Under the pieces are notes generated by a model. The model searched no databases. It saw nothing but the letters and a program-made list of their open reading frames with translations, and was not told where the DNA came from. The position numbers and the translations under genes were made by a program. Shown here one piece after another: positions 1 to 9,383 of a stretch of 64,000 nt of DNA. Each line of letters opens with the position of its first letter. Within the stretch, counting starts at the first letter, position 1. The DNA is from Pseudomonas sp. H3(2019) (GTDB taxonomy: Bacteria; Pseudomonadota; Gammaproteobacteria; Pseudomonadales; Pseudomonadaceae): contig NZ_VMSG01000001.1 in assembly GCF_007713465.1 (NCBI RefSeq), forward strand, positions 124,001-188,000, written 5' to 3'.

Positions 1-136
1 CGACCAGGGTCAGTTTGTTGAAGGTCGCCTTGGCTGCTGGCGGGTTGTCGCTTTCGATCTGGTTTTCGATGGCTTCGATCAGGGTGGTTTCGGCGAATTC
101 TTCTTCGTCGTTGTCGATATCGCTAGGCTCGCTCAT
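1..136 (-). CDS. Acidic hypothetical protein, N-terminal part only
   Basis: The first 45 codons of a minus-strand gene whose remainder lies outside the window. It begins MSEPSDIDNDEEEFAETTLI, so the N-terminus is strongly acidic and likely unstructured. A GGAG motif lies 6 bases upstream of the ATG at 136, which supports the start. It is divergent from the glutathione S-transferase gene, with about 125 bp of shared promoter region. I do not recognise the family and assign no function. Confidence 0.7.
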   Translation of the reverse strand, partial: MSEPSDIDNDEEEFAETTLIEAIENQIESDNPPAAKATFNKLTLV

Positions 137-261
137 GGCAGGCTCCAAAAGGAAAGGTCGTCAGTTTACCTGCATTCAGCCGTGTGATGCTGCTGGCGAG
201 AGTGCTCCAGACGCTCTATAACAGTCGCTGCCAACCCCCTGCACGGCCTGGAGGCTATGTG

Positions 262-921
262 ATGCTCAAGCTTTATGGATTTTCCGTCAGCAACTACTAC
301 AACATGGTCAAACATGCGTTGCTGGAGAAGGGCCTGCCCTTTGAGGAAGTAGCGTTTTACCCCGATCAAAGCCCTGAGGCGCTGGCCATCAGCCCGCGTG
401 GCAAGGTTCCGGTATTGGGTGTCGAACAAGGGTTCGTCAACGAGACCAGCGTGATTCTTCAGTACCTTGAAGACACGCAATCGGGTCCTGCGCTGCTGCC
501 CAAAACACCGTTCGAGCGGGCCCAGGTTCTGGCGCTGGCCAAGGAAATCGAGTTGTACATCGAACTACCGGCTCGCGCCTGTTTCCCTGAGGCCTTTTTC
601 GGTATGACGGTGCCGGAAGCGATCAAGGAAAAAGCCAAGGCCGAGCTGCTGCTGGGGATTGCGTCACTGGGACGTCACGGCAAGTTCGCGCCGTATGTGG
701 CGGGCGCGACCCTGAGCGTGGCGGATCTGTACTTCCTGTACAGCGTCAGTCTGGCCCGCGCGGTCGGCAAAAAGCTCTTCGATCTGGATTTGCTGGCCGA
801 GTTGCCAGCCGCCAGGGCATTGCTTGAGCAGCTTGAGCAGACACCGCATGCCAAACGCATCGCGGCAGACAAGGAAGCGGCGATGCCGCAGTTTTTGGCG
901 ATGATCGCCGCCAGGAAGTAA
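262..921 (+). CDS. Glutathione S-transferase
   Basis: A cytosolic glutathione S-transferase of 219 aa, the usual size for the family; these enzymes conjugate or reduce electrophiles with glutathione. The N-terminal thioredoxin-like domain (about residues 1-80) contains the Val-Pro pair at 49-50 (cis-proline) and the Glu-Thr-Ser motif at 61-63 that bind the glutathione backbone. The rest is the all-helical C-terminal domain. An open frame extends upstream to 184, but the ATG at 262 has a GGAGG 7 bases before it and begins MLKLYGFSVS, typical of the family. The substrate cannot be told from sequence. It ends just before a REP pair that separates it from the convergent argH. Confidence 0.85.
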   Translation: MLKLYGFSVSNYYNMVKHALLEKGLPFEEVAFYPDQSPEALAISPRGKVPVLGVEQGFVNETSVILQYLEDTQSGPALLPKTPFERAQVLALAKEIELYIELPARACFPEAFFGMTVPEAIKEKAKAELLLGIASLGRHGKFAPYVAGATLSVADLYFLYSVSLARAVGKKLFDLDLLAELPAARALLEQLEQTPHAKRIAADKEAAMPQFLAMIAARK

Positions 922-945
922 GTTTGTAGCGTTCTTCAGGACGCA

Positions 946-1035
946 ATCGCGGGCAAGCCTTGCTCCTACAGGATTTATGTCGTATCGCAAACACGTGAAC
1001 GACACGAATCCGTAGGAGCAAGGCTTGCCCGCGAT
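946..1035. repeat. REP pair (REPIN), GCGGGCAAGCCTTGCTCC family
   Basis: Two 24-base arms (946-969 and 1012-1035) are exact reverse complements, separated by 42 bases. Each arm is itself imperfectly palindromic. The arms carry the sequence ATCGCGGGCAAGCCTTGCTC, a common Pseudomonas REP type. The element sits between the 3' ends of the convergent GST and argH genes and could fold into a stable hairpin that ends or protects both transcripts. Confidence 0.85.
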
Positions 1036-1047
1036 GCTTTTAGCGAT

Positions 1048-2442
1048 TTAGCGGCTGACCAGCAGCGCCTGACCGCGAGCCACGGCGGCCTTCACCTGCG
1101 CCGGCGCGGTGCCGCCGATGTGGTTACGGGCATTCACCGAGCCTTCCAGAGTCAGAACGGCAAACACGTCCTGCTCGATCTGATCGCTGAATTTGCGCAG
1201 TTCTTCCAGGCTCATCTCTGCCAGATCCTTGCCGGTTTCCACGCCGTACTTCACCGCGTGACCGACGATTTCGTGACAGTCACGGAACGGCAGGCCGCGG
1301 CGCACCAGATAATCCGCCAGGTCGGTGGCCGTGGAGAAACCGCGCAGTGCCGCTTCACGCATGATGGCGTGCTTTGGCTTGATCGCCGGGATCATGTCGG
1401 CAAAGGCCCGCAGCGAGTCGCGCAAGGTGTCGGCGGCGTCGAACAGCGGCTCTTTATCTTCCTGGTTGTCCTTGTTGTAGGCCAATGGCTGGCCTTTCAT
1501 CAACGTCAGCAGGCCCATCAGCGCGCCGAACACCCGGCCGCTTTTACCGCGCACCAGTTCCGGGACGTCGGGGTTTTTCTTTTGCGGCATGATCGAGCTA
1601 CCGGTGCAGAAACGATCAGGCAGATCGATGAACTGGAATTGCGCGCTGGTCCACAGCACCAGCTCTTCGGAGAAGCGCGACAGGTGCATCATCGCGATGC
1701 TTGCAGCCGAGCAGAACTCGATGGCGAAGTCGCGATCGGAGACGTTGTCCAGCGAGTTGCCGCCAACAGCATCGAAACCCAGCAGTTGGGCGGTCAGCTC
1801 ACGGTCGATCGGGTAGGTGGTGCCAGCCAGTGCGGCGCTGCCGAGCGGCATGCGGTTGGTGCGCTTGCGGCAGTCGACCAGGCGCTCGTAGTCGCGGCTG
1901 AGCATTTCGAACCAGGCCAGCATGTGATGACCGAAGGTCACGGGCTGTGCGGTTTGCAGGTGGGTGAAGCCGGGCATGATGGTGCCGGATTCGCGCTCTG
2001 CCTGCTCCAGCAGACCTTTTTGCAGGCGGGTGATTTCGCCCAGGATCAGGTCGATCTCGTCACGCAGCCACAGGCGGATATCGGTCGCCACCTGGTCGTT
2101 GCGGCTACGGCCGGTGTGCAGCTTCTTGCCGGTGACGCCGATGCGGTCGGTCAGGCGCGCCTCGATGTTCATGTGCACGTCTTCAAGGTCGATGCGCCAG
2201 TCGAAGGTGCCGGCCTCGATTTCGCCCTGGATGGTCTTCAGGCCGTCGATGATGCTGTCGCGCTCGGCATCGGTCAGCACGCCGACCTTGGCCAGCATGG
2301 TGGCGTGGGCGACGGAGCCCATGATGTCGTGACGATAGAGGCGCTGGTCGAAAGTGACAGAGGCGGTGAAGCGGGCGACGAAGGCGTCGACGGGTTCACT
2401 GAAGCGGCCGCCCCAGGACTGATTGGTCTTGTCAGTGCTCAT
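1048..2442 (-). CDS. argH: Argininosuccinate lyase
   Basis: Cleaves argininosuccinate to arginine and fumarate, the last step of arginine synthesis, in the cytoplasm. The protein is 464 aa, the normal length. The fumarase/aspartase superfamily signature [11 protein letters not shown] is at residues 281-291, with the catalytic serine in it, and the conserved Thr-His pair is at 160-161. The open frame extends 28 codons further upstream, but the ATG at 2442 ([18 protein letters not shown]) matches the family start. In P. aeruginosa argH is followed by algZ-algR; here algZ is missing and about 500 bp lie between argH and algR. Confidence 0.96.
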   Translation of the reverse strand: MSTDKTNQSWGGRFSEPVDAFVARFTASVTFDQRLYRHDIMGSVAHATMLAKVGVLTDAERDSIIDGLKTIQGEIEAGTFDWRIDLEDVHMNIEARLTDRIGVTGKKLHTGRSRNDQVATDIRLWLRDEIDLILGEITRLQKGLLEQAERESGTIMPGFTHLQTAQPVTFGHHMLAWFEMLSRDYERLVDCRKRTNRMPLGSAALAGTTYPIDRELTAQLLGFDAVGGNSLDNVSDRDFAIEFCSAASIAMMHLSRFSEELVLWTSAQFQFIDLPDRFCTGSSIMPQKKNPDVPELVRGKSGRVFGALMGLLTLMKGQPLAYNKDNQEDKEPLFDAADTLRDSLRAFADMIPAIKPKHAIMREAALRGFSTATDLADYLVRRGLPFRDCHEIVGHAVKYGVETGKDLAEMSLEELRKFSDQIEQDVFAVLTLEGSVNARNHIGGTAPAQVKAAVARGQALLVSR

Positions 2443-2940
2443 GAATTCGCTCGTGATCGGCTGAAGGAAATTGGCGTTAAAACCTGCGGTGGATAATAAC
2501 AGGGTTGCCAATCCTGTCGGTGACACTGGTCGCTACGTTTTTTTCTTATTTGACCGACCATACTCAATTGAGTCGCTGCCGCGTTTACGCAACGATATTT
2601 GTCAAATGGGCACTGTCGTCGCGGCAAGCGTCTACAGTTGGACGTGAGGGTCAGCGCAATTGTCGATCATGTGCCGAGCCTCATCGAAGCGTGCAACGTC
2701 AGTGCCGAAGCCGACTATTAAGAGAAGAGGGGTGTTCATATTGTGTAGCAGCAATCCCTACGGTGACGCCACGTCGCGGCTGGCTTCGAATGGAACTGCG
2801 CAGGCACCGATAAATATTGCAACCCGACGTACGGCACTTTTTGGCGCTCGCGCTAGTCTTAGCGTGGATCGCGGTGACGGATGTCACTTCACCTGTCTAC
2901 GCTATCCTTGTGCGAGACTCACGCAGGAATCCAGCGCAAT
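2443..2940. other. Non-coding gap between argH and algR (algZ site)
   Basis: About 500 bp between divergent argH and algR. No reading frame here resembles a histidine kinase, although P. aeruginosa carries algZ/fimS at this place. The short open frames have no recognisable domain, and I see no kinase remnant by eye. The region must hold the promoters of both flanking genes, but I found no box strong enough to name. Confidence 0.7.
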
Positions 2941-3684
2941 ATGAATGTCCTGATCGTTGATGACGAACCCCAAGCCCGCGAGCGCCTGAGCCGTATGGTC
3001 GGCGAGCTCGAGGGTTATAGTGTCCTGGAGCCCAGCGCCACCAATGGCGATGAGGCATTGACCCTGATCGACAGCCTGAAGCCCGATATCGTGCTGCTCG
3101 ACATCCGTATGCCTGGCCTCGACGGTTTGCAAGTCGCCGCAAGGTTGTGCGAACGCGAGACGCCACCGGCGGTGGTGTTTTGTACGGCCCAGGATGAATT
3201 TGCCGTAGACGCCCTGCAAGGCGCGGTGGGCTACCTGGTCAAACCTGTGCGTTCGGAGCAGTTGCTCGACGCCCTGAAAAAAGCCGAGCGCCCCAACCGC
3301 GTCCAGCTCGCGGCGCTGACTCGGCCGGCGGCAGAAACCGGCAGTGGCCCACGCAGCCATATCAGTGCGCGAACCCGCAAAGGCATCGAACTGATCCCGT
3401 TGGCTCAGGTGGTCTATTTCATCGCCGACCACAAATACGTGACCTTGCGCCACGAGGGTGGCGAGGTTCTGCTGGACGAGCCGTTGAAAGCCCTTGAAGA
3501 CGAATTTGGCGACCGGTTCGTGCGTATCCACCGCAATGCACTGGTAGCCCGCGAGCGTATCGAACGCTTGCAGCGCACGCCACTCGGGCATTTCCAGCTG
3601 TTTCTCAAGGGACTCAACGGTGATGCGCTGATTGTCAGCCGACGTCATGTCGCGGGTGTGCGCAAGATGATGCAACAGCTTTAG
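2941..3684 (+). CDS. algR: Response regulator AlgR (LytTR DNA-binding type)
   Basis: A two-component response regulator that in P. aeruginosa controls alginate synthesis, type IV pilus twitching and virulence genes. It is 247 aa. The receiver domain (about 1-115) has the acidic pair Asp7-Asp8, the phosphoacceptor Asp54 in VLLDIRMPG and Lys101. A LytTR DNA-binding domain follows (about 140-245). The frame is open 20 codons further upstream, but ATG 2941 starts the family sequence MNVLIVDDEP and has AGGA 12 bases before it. The usual partner kinase AlgZ is not encoded next to it, so it may be phosphorylated by a distant kinase or act unphosphorylated. Confidence 0.94.
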   Translation: MNVLIVDDEPQARERLSRMVGELEGYSVLEPSATNGDEALTLIDSLKPDIVLLDIRMPGLDGLQVAARLCERETPPAVVFCTAQDEFAVDALQGAVGYLVKPVRSEQLLDALKKAERPNRVQLAALTRPAAETGSGPRSHISARTRKGIELIPLAQVVYFIADHKYVTLRHEGGEVLLDEPLKALEDEFGDRFVRIHRNALVARERIERLQRTPLGHFQLFLKGLNGDALIVSRRHVAGVRKMMQQL

Positions 3685-3818
3685 CCCAGCGTTCGCGCAC
3701 GGATATCACTCTCCTTACCGGACAGATGAGGCCAGGGGGGCGCTGTTTCTGATACAAGTCAAAGCGGATTTGGCTGAGCTGTTATTATCCGCTGTATCTA
3801 TTCAGTACGGATTGATCC

Positions 3819-4760
3819 ATGTCCCCTCGCGAAATCCGCATCGCTACCCGCAAAAGTGCCTTGGCCTTGTGGCAGGCCGAATACGTCAAAGCTCGTCTGG
3901 AACAAGCCCATCCGGGTCTGGCCGTGACGCTGGTGCCTATGGTCAGTCGCGGCGATAAACTGCTCGATTCGCCGCTGTCGAAAATCGGCGGCAAGGGCCT
4001 GTTCGTCAAAGAGCTGGAAACCGCGCTGCTCGAAAACGAAGCCGACATTGCCGTGCACTCGATGAAAGACGTGCCGATGGACTTCCCCGAAGGCCTCGGT
4101 CTGTTTTGCATCTGCGAGCGCGAAGACCCGCGTGACGCCTTTGTTTCCAACACCTATGCAAGCCTCGACGAGTTGCCTCAGGGCAGCGTGGTCGGTACCT
4201 CCAGCCTGCGTCGCCAGGCACAACTGCTGACCCGTCGCCCGGACCTGCAAATCCGCTTTCTGCGGGGCAACGTCAACACTCGGCTGGCCAAGCTCGACGC
4301 CGGTGAGTACGACGCAATCATCCTCGCGGCAGCCGGTTTGATCCGCCTGGGCTTTGAAGATCGCATCAGCTCTTCGATCAGTGTCGATGACAGTCTTCCA
4401 GCAGGTGGTCAGGGTGCCGTCGGTATCGAATGCCGCAGCGCCGACAATGACATTCATGCCCTGCTTGCCCCCTTGCATCACCAGGACACCGCCACGCGGG
4501 TCACTGCCGAACGTGCGCTGAACAAGCATTTGAACGGCGGCTGTCAGGTGCCGATCGCTTGCTATGCGGTGCTCGAAGGCGAGCAGATCTGGCTGCGCGG
4601 CCTGGTGGGCGACCCGAAGGGGGGGCTGTTGCTCCGTGCCGAGGCTCGTGCGCCACGCAGCGATGCCGAAGCCTTGGGTGTACAAGTCGCCGAAGACCTT
4701 CTTGGCCAGGGCGCCAACGACATTCTGAAGTCAGTCTATGGCGAGGCAGGTCACGAGTGA
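3819..4760 (+). CDS. hemC: Hydroxymethylbilane synthase (porphobilinogen deaminase)
   Basis: Joins four porphobilinogen units into hydroxymethylbilane, the linear precursor of heme. It is 313 aa, standard for the family. The dipyrromethane cofactor is attached at Cys242 in the motif [12 protein letters not shown], and the catalytic aspartate is Asp84 in SMKDVP. It begins the operon hemC-hemD-hemX-hemY; its stop codon overlaps the GTG start of hemD. Confidence 0.97.
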   Translation: MSPREIRIATRKSALALWQAEYVKARLEQAHPGLAVTLVPMVSRGDKLLDSPLSKIGGKGLFVKELETALLENEADIAVHSMKDVPMDFPEGLGLFCICEREDPRDAFVSNTYASLDELPQGSVVGTSSLRRQAQLLTRRPDLQIRFLRGNVNTRLAKLDAGEYDAIILAAAGLIRLGFEDRISSSISVDDSLPAGGQGAVGIECRSADNDIHALLAPLHHQDTATRVTAERALNKHLNGGCQVPIACYAVLEGEQIWLRGLVGDPKGGLLLRAEARAPRSDAEALGVQVAEDLLGQGANDILKSVYGEAGHE

Positions 4761-5521
4761 CGGGGTGGCGCCTGCTGTTGACGCGTCCCGCAGATGATTC
4801 GGCGATGCTGACCGGTATTCTGGCCGAAAAGGGGATTTTCAGCAGCAGCTTGCCGCTTTTGGAAATAGAGCCGATTACTGTCTCTGAGACAATGCGCGCG
4901 GTGATTCAGGGCATGGATCGCTATTGCGCGGTCATCGTGGTCAGCAAGCCGGCCGCCCGAATCGGTGTGGATCTGGTCGAACGGTACGGGCCGCAATCAC
5001 TGCGCTTGAAATGGTTCAGCGTGGGTGCGGCGACTGCGCAGATCCTTCAGGATCATGGGTTGGACGTCCGCTTCCCGGTGGAAGGCGATGACAGCGAAGC
5101 ATTGCTTGAACTGACTCCGTTGCGCGAGGCTATCGCCCGGCCCGATGCTCGTGTGTTGATCATGCGCGGCGAAGGTGGACGTGAGCTGCTCGCAGAGCGT
5201 TTGCGCGAGCAAGGTGCTAGTGTCGATTATCTGGAGTTGTACCGTCGCGGCTTGCCGCGGTATGCCGAGGGGGCATTGCCTGAGCGGATTCAAGCTGAAC
5301 GCTTGAACGGCGTCGTGGTCAGCAGTGGGCAGGGATTTGAGCACCTGCGCCAATTGGCGGGCAGTGCCTGGCCTGAGTTGGCGCGGTTGCCTTTGTTTGT
5401 TCCAAGCCCTCGGGTAGCCGAGATGGCGCTGGCCGCCGGCGCCCAAACAGTTGTGGATTGTCGTGGCGCCAGTGCCACGGCTTTGCTAACGGCGTTGCGG
5501 GAAACCCGGCCCGTTCTCTAA
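4757..5521 (+). CDS. hemD: Uroporphyrinogen-III synthase
   Basis: Cyclises hydroxymethylbilane and inverts ring D to give uroporphyrinogen III, the branch point to heme, siroheme and cobalamin. The protein is 254 aa, with the two-lobed HemD family pattern and the conserved N-terminal [10 protein letters not shown]. The start is a GTG that overlaps the hemC stop (GTGA), which suggests translational coupling; a long open frame further upstream only shadows hemC. Confidence 0.93.
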   Translation: MTGWRLLLTRPADDSAMLTGILAEKGIFSSSLPLLEIEPITVSETMRAVIQGMDRYCAVIVVSKPAARIGVDLVERYGPQSLRLKWFSVGAATAQILQDHGLDVRFPVEGDDSEALLELTPLREAIARPDARVLIMRGEGGRELLAERLREQGASVDYLELYRRGLPRYAEGALPERIQAERLNGVVVSSGQGFEHLRQLAGSAWPELARLPLFVPSPRVAEMALAAGAQTVVDCRGASATALLTALRETRPVL

Positions 5522-5537
5522 TGCAAAGGATGGATAC

Positions 5538-6662
5538 GTGAGCGAAACAGCCTTGCCAAAAGATAACGTCCAGCCAGCGCTCGATGCGTCGGTTGAAACT
5601 GTAAAGAGCCCTGAGCGGCGTCGTGGCAACGGGCTGGTGATCCTGGCAATGTTGCTGGGTGCCGCGGGGGTTGCCGCGGGTGGTTGGGGGATCTGGCAGG
5701 TGCGCAGCCTGCAGGCCAACAATCAGCAACAGCTGAGGCAATTGCAGGCCCTGAACGATCAGACGCAAAGCCTCAAGCTCAATGAGCAGCGCCTGACGGA
5801 CCGGCTTGAGCAATTACCGCCTGCCGATGAACTGGAAGGCCGGCGACGCCTGGTGATCCAGTTGCAGGGCGACCAGCAGCGCTTGAATCAGCGTCTGGAA
5901 ACGGTTCTGGGCGCCAGCCGCAAGGATTGGCGTTTGGCCGAGGCCGAGCACCTGCTGCGTCTGGCCAGCTTGCGCTTGTCTGCCTTGCAGGACATCAGCA
6001 GCGCTCAGGCACTGGTGCAAGGTGCGGATGAAATCCTTCGCGAGCAGAATGATCCGGGCTCTTTCGCCGCCCGTGAGCAGATTGCAAAAAGTCTTGCTGC
6101 GTTGCGCAGTACCGAACAACCGGATCGCACCGGGCTGTTCCTGCAACTGGGTGCCTTGCGTGATCAGGTGGCCGAACTCAGCGAACTCGCCCCGGAGTTT
6201 CATGAGCGCGATTCGCTGTCGGCCCTGACCTCCGATGGCGATGGCGCCAGTCGCTGGGCGCAATGGTGGGACCAGATTTCGCGCTACATTCGCATCGATT
6301 TCAATGCCGATAAAAACATTCGTCCATTGCTCGCCGGGCAAAGCCTGACCCAGGTCCGTCTGGCGCTGAGCCTGGCGCTTGAACAAGCGCAATGGGCTGC
6401 GCTCAACGGCCAGGCGCCGGTGTATACCCAGGCGCTGACCGAAGCGCGGGATGTGCTCAAGGGCAGCTTCAATCAGGACAACCCGCAAAGCAAAGTGATG
6501 CTTGAGCAGGTTGCCGGGTTGAGCAAGCAACCGGTAACGGTCATCACGCCTGACCTGGCGACCACCCTGAGCACGGTGCAGGCGTATCTGGAGCGGCGTA
6601 ACGTCAGTGCCGAGGACTCGGTGAAACCTGCCGCGAGCACTACGCCGGTGACCAGCCCATGA
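5538..6662 (+). CDS. hemX: HemX-like membrane protein
   Basis: A 374-aa protein of the HemX family encoded behind hemCD in gammaproteobacteria; its biochemical role is unsettled (often annotated as uroporphyrinogen-III C-methyltransferase, for which catalytic evidence is weak). One membrane helix is visible at about residues 32-53, then a glutamine- and leucine-rich coiled-coil stretch (about 57-110) and a helical periplasmic region. The start is GTG at 5538 with AAGGA upstream. It overlaps hemY by 4 bases (ATGA), so the two are probably made together. Confidence 0.85.
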   Translation: MSETALPKDNVQPALDASVETVKSPERRRGNGLVILAMLLGAAGVAAGGWGIWQVRSLQANNQQQLRQLQALNDQTQSLKLNEQRLTDRLEQLPPADELEGRRRLVIQLQGDQQRLNQRLETVLGASRKDWRLAEAEHLLRLASLRLSALQDISSAQALVQGADEILREQNDPGSFAAREQIAKSLAALRSTEQPDRTGLFLQLGALRDQVAELSELAPEFHERDSLSALTSDGDGASRWAQWWDQISRYIRIDFNADKNIRPLLAGQSLTQVRLALSLALEQAQWAALNGQAPVYTQALTEARDVLKGSFNQDNPQSKVMLEQVAGLSKQPVTVITPDLATTLSTVQAYLERRNVSAEDSVKPAASTTPVTSP

Positions 6663-7897
6663 AGCGATTTTATGTGATTGTGTTTTTGCTCATCGCTGCT
6701 GCCGGTGGGTTGGGGCTGGCCATCGCCCAGCACTCGGGTTACGTGCTGATCGCCTACAAGGCCTTCCGCTACGAATCGAGCCTGTGGGCGACGCTGGCAC
6801 TGGTGGCGGTGATCTGGCTGGTGCTGTGGGGCATCAAGATGCTGATCGAGTTGGTGGCCACTTCCAGCGGTGTGGTCAATCCATGGTCGAATCGCAACCG
6901 CAGTCGTCGCGTACAAGTGGCAATCGAGCACGGTCAACTGGATCTGGCTGAAGGCCGTTGGGCCAGCGCTCAGCGTCACTTGTATCGCGCCGCTGAAGCC
7001 GAACGCCAGCCGCTGCTCTACTACCTGGGTGCTGCACGAGCAGCTAACGAGCAGGGGCACTATGACGAAAGCGACAGCTTGCTGGAGCGTGCGCTGGAAC
7101 GCCAGCCTCAGGCCGAGTTGGCGATTGCCTTGAGCCACGCGCAGTTGCAGACCGATCGTGGCGATACCGGCGGTGCGCTGACAACCCTTCAGGCCATGCA
7201 CGAGCGTCATCCTCACAGCGTTCAGGTCTTGCGTCAGCTGCAACGTTTGCATCAGCAGCGCGGCGACTGGTCGGCGGTTATTCGCCTGTTACCGGAATTG
7301 CGCAAGGACAAGGCGCTGCCGGCCAGCGAGCTGGCGGAACTGGAACGTCGTGCCTGGGGTGAAAACCTCACCCTGGCAGCCCACGGGGAGGAAGACGGCA
7401 CGCTCGGATTGCAGGCACTCAACCGCGCCTGGCAACAGCTGACGTCCGCTCAGCGCCAAGAACCGCAGTTGGTGCTTGCCTATGCCGATCAGTTGCGACA
7501 ATTGGGGGCTGAGATCGAGGCAGAAGAGGTTTTGCGGGGGGCACTCAAGCGTAAATATGACAGCCATCTGGCGCGGCTATATGGCTTGCTGCGTGGCAGC
7601 GACCCGGCGCGGCAATTGCACACGGCCGAGGGTTGGTTGAAGGACCACCCTGGCGACCCCAGCTTGCTGCTGACTCTGGGGCGGTTGTGTTTGCAAAGCA
7701 GCCTGTGGGGCAAGGCGCGGGACTATCTGGAAAGCAGCCTGCGGGTTCAGCGCAACCCCGAGGCGTGTGCCGAGCTTGCTCGCCTGCTGGCTCAGTTGGG
7801 TGACACGGAGCGCAGTAATCAGCTCTTCCAGGAGGGCCTGGGCCTCTTGGACAAGCGCTTGCTGGCCGCGCCGCTGCCGGTGCCTGCGCGCGCATAA
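6659..7897 (+). CDS. hemY: HemY-like TPR membrane protein
   Basis: A 412-aa inner membrane protein of the proteobacterial HemY family (not the Bacillus protoporphyrinogen oxidase of the same name). Two membrane helices lie at about 3-23 and 40-62. The rest is helical with TPR-like repeats (for example EGRWASAQRHLYRAAEAE and EQGHYDESDSLLERALER). It is thought to help late heme synthesis, perhaps as a scaffold. It is the last gene of the hemCD-hemX-hemY operon. Confidence 0.87.
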   Translation: MKRFYVIVFLLIAAAGGLGLAIAQHSGYVLIAYKAFRYESSLWATLALVAVIWLVLWGIKMLIELVATSSGVVNPWSNRNRSRRVQVAIEHGQLDLAEGRWASAQRHLYRAAEAERQPLLYYLGAARAANEQGHYDESDSLLERALERQPQAELAIALSHAQLQTDRGDTGGALTTLQAMHERHPHSVQVLRQLQRLHQQRGDWSAVIRLLPELRKDKALPASELAELERRAWGENLTLAAHGEEDGTLGLQALNRAWQQLTSAQRQEPQLVLAYADQLRQLGAEIEAEEVLRGALKRKYDSHLARLYGLLRGSDPARQLHTAEGWLKDHPGDPSLLLTLGRLCLQSSLWGKARDYLESSLRVQRNPEACAELARLLAQLGDTERSNQLFQEGLGLLDKRLLAAPLPVPARA

Positions 7898-7912
7898 GCT
7901 GCTGGATGGTCG

Positions 7913-7932
7913 GGTCGCCCTGGCAGGCGACC
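7913..7932 (+). terminator. Hairpin after hemY, possible terminator
   Basis: A perfect 7-bp stem, GGTCGCC (7913-7919) and GGCGACC (7926-7932), begins 16 bases after the hemY stop. There is no clear T-run after it, so it may be a processing or stability hairpin rather than an intrinsic terminator. Confidence 0.35.
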
Positions 7933-8128
7933 TGGTCGTTTGAAAATCGCGAAATATCCCTCTGCTACGCGAGTTGTAGGCAGAGTCTTACAATGGACTA
8001 CATTTAGTCCTGTCTCTTCTGTCGGGAATTCCTTACATCTGTGGCGAAGTCTCGACACGGTGTTGCCTTGAAAGGCCAGAGGGCTTTCCTCTACCGTAAC
8101 CGCCTGTCTCTTCTGTTACGGATAAGCC

Positions 8129-8680
8129 ATGTCTTTGGCCAGCACACGCTCCTTGTTTTTCATGGCTTTCGTCGCAGGTGCCCTGGCCTTGGGCGCCTCG
8201 TACTATCTGGAATTCTCAATCGGGCTCAAACCGTGCGGGTTGTGCCTGGTACAGCGGTTTTTTCTCGCCCTGTTCACGACGGTCTGCCTGATTGCCGCGC
8301 TGCACGGGCCCAAACGCCTGGGCTGTTTACTCTATTGGCTGCTCAGCCTGTTCAGCAGCCTGGCAGGAATGGTGGTGGCGTGGCGTCAGGTGGTATTGCA
8401 AGGCGATCCGGTTCAGCACGTGTCGGGGTGCTCCCCCGACCTGGAAGGCCTGTTCACCCACATGTCCTGGCAGGGTGTTTTGAAACGGGCATTCAGCGGA
8501 ACGGCTGACTGCGTGGAAATTTCCTGGACGCTGTTCGACCTGAGTATTCCCGAATGGAGTCTGCTGTTTTTTGTCGGAGTGACGACTCTCGGGGCTTACC
8601 AGATCGTGCAGCTGGTCTGGTATGCGTATCAGCGACCGCCCAGCGGCGAGTCGTCGCATCGGGGCAGGGCAGGTGATTAA
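8129..8680 (+). CDS. dsbB: DsbB-family disulfide bond formation protein
   Basis: An inner membrane quinone-linked oxidase that re-oxidises periplasmic DsbA. It is 183 aa with four membrane helices. Both catalytic cysteine pairs are visible: Cys36 and Cys39 in CGLC and Cys101 and Cys128 in the periplasmic loop. The position between hemY and algQ matches the second DsbB copy (called DsbH in P. aeruginosa), so it may not be the only one in the genome. A 14-bp direct repeat lies in the upstream region. Confidence 0.9.
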   Translation: MSLASTRSLFFMAFVAGALALGASYYLEFSIGLKPCGLCLVQRFFLALFTTVCLIAALHGPKRLGCLLYWLLSLFSSLAGMVVAWRQVVLQGDPVQHVSGCSPDLEGLFTHMSWQGVLKRAFSGTADCVEISWTLFDLSIPEWSLLFFVGVTTLGAYQIVQLVWYAYQRPPSGESSHRGRAGD

Positions 8681-8711
8681 ACACTTGTATGAACTTTATC
8701 TCCTGCGTACC

Positions 8712-8740
8712 TTGAAGCTGTTGGCGTGCGGGCATAATCT
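8712..8740 (+). promoter_or_regulatory. Candidate algQ promoter within a palindrome
   Basis: TTGAAG (8712-8717) and TAATCT (8735-8740) are spaced by 17 bases and resemble sigma-70 boxes. The -10 region lies inside the 8-base loop of a perfect 9-bp inverted repeat, CGTGCGGGC (8725-8733) and GCCCGCACG (8742-8750). The repeat could be an operator or an RNA hairpin after dsbB. This is prediction by eye only. Confidence 0.35.
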
Positions 8741-8855
8741 GGCCCGCACGTATCATTGGAATTGTTGCCCGATGGTGCTCAGCCTGGCCAAATCTTGATC
8801 TTCAAGTCTTGCGGCGAGTGCGGGCGGCATTACCCATAAGGGAAGAGAGATCACC

Positions 8856-9314
8856 ATGCTCGAAAGTTGTCAGAATGCTCAGGAACGCTGGGGTGGAGTG
8901 CATCTGCTGATCGATCGTTGGTTGCAGGAGCGTCACGAACTGGTTCGGGCCTATGATGCTCTCGGCGCCAAGCCCGAGGCTCTGGGTGAAAACCGCAAGC
9001 CGTTGCAGGAGTTCTGTGGTGTCCTGGTCGATTACGTCTCTGCCGGTCACTTCGAAATCTACGAACAACTGACGGGCGAGGCCAAGGCGTTCGGTGATAC
9101 ACGCGGGCTTGAATTGGCTGAAACCATTTACCCGCGCATCGACGTGATCACCGAGAAGCTGCTGGCGTTCAACGATCTCTGCGATGCAGGCAAGTGCGTT
9201 GCCGAGAAATTCCAGGAGCTTGGCGGCCTGTTGCACGAGCGCTTCGAACTGGAAGATTGCCTGATCGAAGTACTGCACACGGCCCACAAGGAAGAAACTC
9301 CAGAGCAGGCCTGA
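8856..9314 (+). CDS. algQ: Anti-RNA polymerase sigma-70 factor AlgQ (Rsd family)
   Basis: AlgQ/Rsd binds the housekeeping sigma-70 and sequesters it, favouring alternative sigma factors; in P. aeruginosa it also affects alginate, polyphosphate and siderophore production. It is 152 aa, the family length, and starts [20 protein letters not shown], the conserved N-terminus. The helical bundle sequence runs through [25 protein letters not shown] ribosome site precedes the ATG. An intrinsic terminator follows the gene. Confidence 0.94.
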   Translation: MLESCQNAQERWGGVHLLIDRWLQERHELVRAYDALGAKPEALGENRKPLQEFCGVLVDYVSAGHFEIYEQLTGEAKAFGDTRGLELAETIYPRIDVITEKLLAFNDLCDAGKCVAEKFQELGGLLHERFELEDCLIEVLHTAHKEETPEQA

Positions 9315-9341
9315 GTTTCTCCTCGATATAAACGATCCCTG

Positions 9342-9368
9342 AAACGGTGCGCACTGCGCACCGTTTTT
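9342..9368 (+). terminator. Intrinsic terminator of algQ
   Basis: An 11-bp perfect stem, AAACGGTGCGC and GCGCACCGTTT, with a 3-base loop, followed by further T residues, 27 bases after the algQ stop. Confidence 0.85.
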
Positions 9369-9383
9369 CGTTTGGGCGATTGC

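Noticed and set aside
1120-2496. 458-aa plus-strand frame opposite argH
   Set aside because: argH is certain from its signature; the frame has no domain and follows the codon mirror.
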